Positions 61,737 through 64,000 of a DNA stretch of 64,000 bases are shown here, in pieces. Under the pieces are notes generated by a model that saw nothing but the letters and a program-made list of their open reading frames with translations, searched no databases and had not been told where the DNA came from. The position numbers were made by a program, and so were the translations under genes. Within the stretch, counting starts at the first letter, position 1; each line of letters opens with the position of its first letter. This DNA comes from Deroplatys truncata (lineage: Eukaryota > Arthropoda > Insecta > Mantodea > Mantidae): NCBI GenBank assembly GCA_030765065.1, contig CM060986.1:75509573-75573572 (forward strand). The letters are read 5' to 3'.

Positions 61737-62870
61737 ATGGCTGGTGATCATCGTGCATCTGATGTGAATGATAACTGGAGCGAGTGCGGGGAAGATTATT
61801 TTCACTACGTATACTTCCATACCGAAACATGCAATGGTTTAATGCATTCAGTGTTGTGTACTCAACCGTCGCATCATGATCAGATGACTACACTGGAAGT
61901 GTGTACAGAGAGCTGTCCTGTTTATCGAGGAGCGAACATGTAAGTAATATACATATTTCTATAACTCGGTAATATATTGTACGCATGTTAAATGAAATCT
62001 AACTTGAAATTATTTCATTCTTTCAGTGAAAATCACAGGGGTGTTGATGTGGGGGATCTTAGCGATGTCGATGAAGTTGACAATGTCTTCGTCTCGAAAC
62101 ATCTAGCTAAATGTGATACAGAGTCGTGCACCGGATACATGCATTCTGTACTGTGTACTAACCCGGCCCAGCATGAACGCATGACATCCTTCTTCCTATG
62201 TAACGACAACTGCGAGGTCTACCAGCGGAGGAAGAGAAAACTCGAGTAAGTAGAAGAAATGTTAAATTACATATTCATTTACTGCTTCTAATGCTACTCT
62301 GTGTCTAACCTAAAAATTAAATTATTACAGACTGCGAATGACTGCGCCTAAGGTACCCGTACCAATAGAGGAGCTGGATCCTGAGAGACGCGATGTCGAT
62401 ATAGTGGAATATCCAATCGCAGAGCGCCATACACAGCCTATGGAGGAGGATGCCGCTCCACTACCCGACATTACTACTACCCCTGATGATAAAGCAACGA
62501 GGATGCAGGAGTGGATAAATCAGACGACTCCAGATTGCTCGCCCGAGATACACACAGAATCGTGCAAGAGCGTGAAGTGAGTATGACACTCTTTGATAAT
62601 ACTTTTTGTGTGACAAGGGGAGAGGATTTTTCTAATATATGTATTTTCTCTTTCAGACGTATGAAATCATTAACTAAACCTATTTCTAACATTGTTTTGA
62701 ATATATGTTGCAGGGGTGTGAGGAGGGAGCGGAGGAAGAGGCGGAACGAGAGCGGTGAGAAAAAGCAGAAGAGACGGTGTAAGAGGAGAATCCTCAACGA
62801 TGCTCCTATGGTCTTCTTATTCATTGAAGATACCCCGGAGGAGCATGGAGAATCGATCACATGCGCTTGA
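61737..62870 (+). CDS. Four-exon gene: tandem Cys/His modules, acidic middle, basic tail
   Basis: Predicted exons are 61737-61939, 62027-62245, 62331-62576 and 62657-62870 (stop TGA), giving about 293 residues. All introns are GT-AG with consensus donors (GTAAGT, GTAAGT, GTGAGT) and pyrimidine-rich acceptors, 80-87 bases long, and all are phase 2. ATG 61737 is chosen because no earlier in-frame ATG follows the promoter. Exons 1 and 2 each encode one copy of a module with ESC/ETC, then MHSVLCTQPSHHDQMT or MHSVLCTNPAQHERMT, then four or five residues and C-x3-C-x-V-Y. Exon 3 is acidic and proline-rich and ends HTESCK, perhaps a third module start. Exon 4 is highly basic (RRERRKRR, KKQKRRCKRR), a likely nuclear-localisation or nucleic-acid-binding tail. 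I recognise no family. The Cys/His spacing suggests metal binding; a nuclear regulatory role is inference. Confidence 0.75.
62714..62870 (+). other. Alternative 3' splice site for the last exon
   Basis: A second acceptor (TATATGTTGCAG, ending 62713) follows the first (TTTCAG, ending 62656) by exactly 57 bases. A plausible branch site (TTTCTAAC, 62684-62691) lies between them. Using it keeps the frame and removes 19 residues between the acidic and basic parts. Confidence 0.55.
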
Positions 62871-63327
62871 TGACGTCAGCATCTCCCCCTCCCATTCCGT
62901 GAATATTGGACTATACTATGACATCCCCTCCCTCTACATAAACTGCGAAAGTGATAAATCATTTGTTTATATTACAAAATCAGACTGGGATATAATATCC
63001 AAAAACATTCCAATGATTGAAGATTACCTACGCCAAGAAAAAAAGTTTGCGTGTGATGAATATTGTGACAATGTAATTTATGCATACAATATTATTGTAT
63101 TTTTTGACCATTCAATTCATTTCATAAATACTTGTTTAAATAATAATGTAATATCTTTAGACATTGAGGGTGTAAGGAACCTAAAACGACTATTGCCTTA
63201 TATTGAAAGACATTTGAATATTTTAAATGATTTCTGCAAGTCAGGAGCAACTAGTTTTTCAGGGGGTAGGAGGGGGAGAAGGAAAATGCTTGAAATGTAT
63301 GCTAAAGTCAATAAAAGAGTGTTTTAG
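62800..63327 (+). CDS. Overlapping ORF with two PC4-like repeats
   Basis: From ATG 62800 an open frame of 175 codons runs in the +1 frame over the last exon of the preceding gene, then alone to TAG 63327. The part after the overlap contains two related segments: TKSDWDIISKNIPMIEDYL (about residues 57-75) and LDIEGVRNLKRLLPYIERHL (about 118-137). Both follow beta-strand, W/V-x2-I/L, P-x-I-E, L. This pattern recalls the C-terminal half of PC4/p15 coactivator-type single-strand-DNA-binding domains; that comparison is from memory and unconfirmed. The tail is basic (GGRRGRRK). Codons become AT-rich after 62930. No separate poly(A) signal precedes 63310, so it probably shares a transcript with the upstream gene, by leaky scanning or alternative splicing. 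ATG 62845 is another possible start. Confidence 0.6.
   Translation: MLLWSSYSLKIPRRSMENRSHALDDVSISPSHSVNIGLYYDIPSLYINCESDKSFVYITKSDWDIISKNIPMIEDYLRQEKKFACDEYCDNVIYAYNIIVFFDHSIHFINTCLNNNVISLDIEGVRNLKRLLPYIERHLNILNDFCKSGATSFSGGRRGRRKMLEMYAKVNKRVF
62871..62878. promoter_or_regulatory. Second CRE palindrome TGACGTCA
   Basis: Begins at the base after the stop codon of the spliced gene and lies inside the overlapping ORF. It repeats the element in the upstream promoter. No TATA box at the right distance was found, so promoter function is doubtful. Confidence 0.4.
63310..63315 (+). terminator. Poly(A) signal AATAAA, plus strand
   Basis: Overlaps the last codons of the ORF ending at 63327. It is the only AATAAA seen downstream of the spliced gene, so it likely serves both reading frames. 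Confidence 0.65.
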
Positions 63328-63340
63328 TATATGAATTCAA

Positions 63341-63346
63341 TTTATT
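63341..63346 (-). terminator. Poly(A) signal AATAAA, minus strand
   Basis: Lies about 60 bases past the minus-strand stop at 63407 and 25 bases from the plus-strand signal, so the two convergent transcripts end in nearly the same place. Confidence 0.65.
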
Positions 63347-63406
63347 ATTCATAAACTTATCCTAGTACATTCCTTTACAAAACCATTCACCCAAACATAT
63401 ACATAA

Positions 63407-64000
63407 TTATATAAGTGCTTGCATCAAGTGAGAAAGAGGTTTGTAGGTAAATACTTTGTCATGTAGAACCAGACAGTACAGTGACGTCTGGGCTGGTATA
63501 TTTGCAGATGCTTGAATCTCGATTCTGATGTTCACAGCTCCATTTATAACCTCCTCGGGTTGGTGAGAACAGTCTATTACGAATAATGGTGCACGGTGAA
63601 GAAAATCCTTTCTCTTCAAGAGGGGGTAATTATCTCTTTCATAATAGGAACTTTGAAATTTACAGTACATTTCATATAGTGAAGCAAACTTTGAATTTTT
63701 AAAGTCCAAGTTCAAATCATGGTAGGGGTAGCATTCGCTGTTGAGGAATAGTCTCATATTAGTAATGTTACAGTGATCAAACTCGGAACTGTTCTTGCTA
63801 TAATCACCCAATCTTGCAGTCTGAGCACACACTATGATGAAGCGAGGTTTCTCGAGCTTAGATGTTGTTGCTACATTCCAAGTGAAAGATCTTGTCTGGG
63901 GTACAGCAGGCTGGGTATGAAGATCCATAGATCGAAAGGCAAGGTGTAGAGGTTTATCAGACTTGACAATTTTTAGAATGTGAACTCTTTCAGCATCAGA
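63407..64000 (-). CDS. C-terminal part of a large, possibly capsid-like protein (runs off the window)
   Basis: The minus-strand frame is open from the window edge to its stop at 63407, at least 198 codons. Methionine 63928 is internal, because the frame continues upstream without a stop to base 64000. Segments include KLEKPRFIIVCAQTARLGD, FDHCNITNMRLFLNSECYPY, LNLDFKNSKFASLYEMYCKF, APLFVIDCSHQPEEVI and ANIPAQTSLYCLVLHDKVF. Alternating hydrophobic strands suggest a beta-sandwich. The segments resemble, from memory only, uncharacterised proteins repeated across arthropod and cnidarian genomes that I associate with jelly-roll capsid proteins of Polinton/adintovirus-like elements. No database check was possible. 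It is convergent with the plus-strand genes. There are no internal stops in the visible part, so this copy is not obviously decayed. Confidence 0.7.
   Translation of the reverse strand, partial: SDAERVHILKIVKSDKPLHLAFRSMDLHTQPAVPQTRSFTWNVATTSKLEKPRFIIVCAQTARLGDYSKNSSEFDHCNITNMRLFLNSECYPYHDLNLDFKNSKFASLYEMYCKFQSSYYERDNYPLLKRKDFLHRAPLFVIDCSHQPEEVINGAVNIRIEIQASANIPAQTSLYCLVLHDKVFTYKPLSHLMQALI

Noticed and set aside
62477..62860. Minus-strand ORF opposite exons 3-4
   Set aside because: Antisense shadow of the spliced plus-strand gene; no motif of its own.

Overview
The window is non-coding, repeat-packed eukaryotic DNA, most likely from an arthropod with a large AT-rich genome. The signs are mariner/Tc1 transposons, several tRNA-derived SINE families, LINE fragments with microsatellite tails, GT-AG introns of 80-90 bases, and a TATA/initiator pair of insect type. 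No species is assigned. No intact conserved host gene was recognised.

The largest component is a dispersed, apparently non-coding repeat, called DR1 here. It is about 0.65-0.9 kb long when near-complete, with one end TTTACTTTCTCTAC and the other ending near CACATCAGATTTTTT. I count 21 full or partial copies, roughly 14-15 kb or nearly a quarter of the window, in both orientations and at least three subfamilies. Most copies carry a (CA/GT)n or related tract at the same internal place. Three DR1 copies punctuate an old tandem duplication at 18.6-27.1 kb (R-U-R-U-R). Comparing its two U units exposes four later insertions: a LINE fragment, a SINE, a 1.1-kb inverted-repeat transposon with a GTAC target duplication, and a 931-bp solo LTR.

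Layout: 0-0.3 kb LINE reverse transcriptase remnant; 0.4-1.7 kb two DR1 copies; 3.6-4.5 kb a DEAD-box helicase (DDX5/p68-like) retrocopy between 164-bp direct repeats; 6.8-9.5 kb LINE scraps and a MITE; 12.6-13.9 kb a frameshifted mariner; 14.9-18.4 kb DR1 copies and a SINE; 18.6-27.1 kb the duplication; 27.1-33.6 kb SINEs, a DR1 cluster, and a deleted mariner nested in DR1; 36.9-42 kb DR1 and SINEs; 42.9-46.0 kb a hAT-like element holding a young ORF1-only LINE insertion with A30; 47.3-48.4 kb a degraded Tc1/mariner with long inverted repeats; 49-59 kb DR1, a foldback element, a LINE tail and SINEs.

The exceptional part is the right edge (about 60.6-64.0 kb). GC-box repeats and three tandem units of about 105-120 bp precede a compact promoter. 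A four-exon gene follows, encoding two tandem Cys/His modules, an acidic middle and a basic tail. A second ORF overlaps its last exon in another frame. A convergent gene, open to the window edge, lies 79 bases beyond. This dense, overlapping, convergent layout looks like the end of an integrated DNA virus or self-synthesising (Polinton/adintovirus-like) element that continues past base 64000. That assignment is inference.
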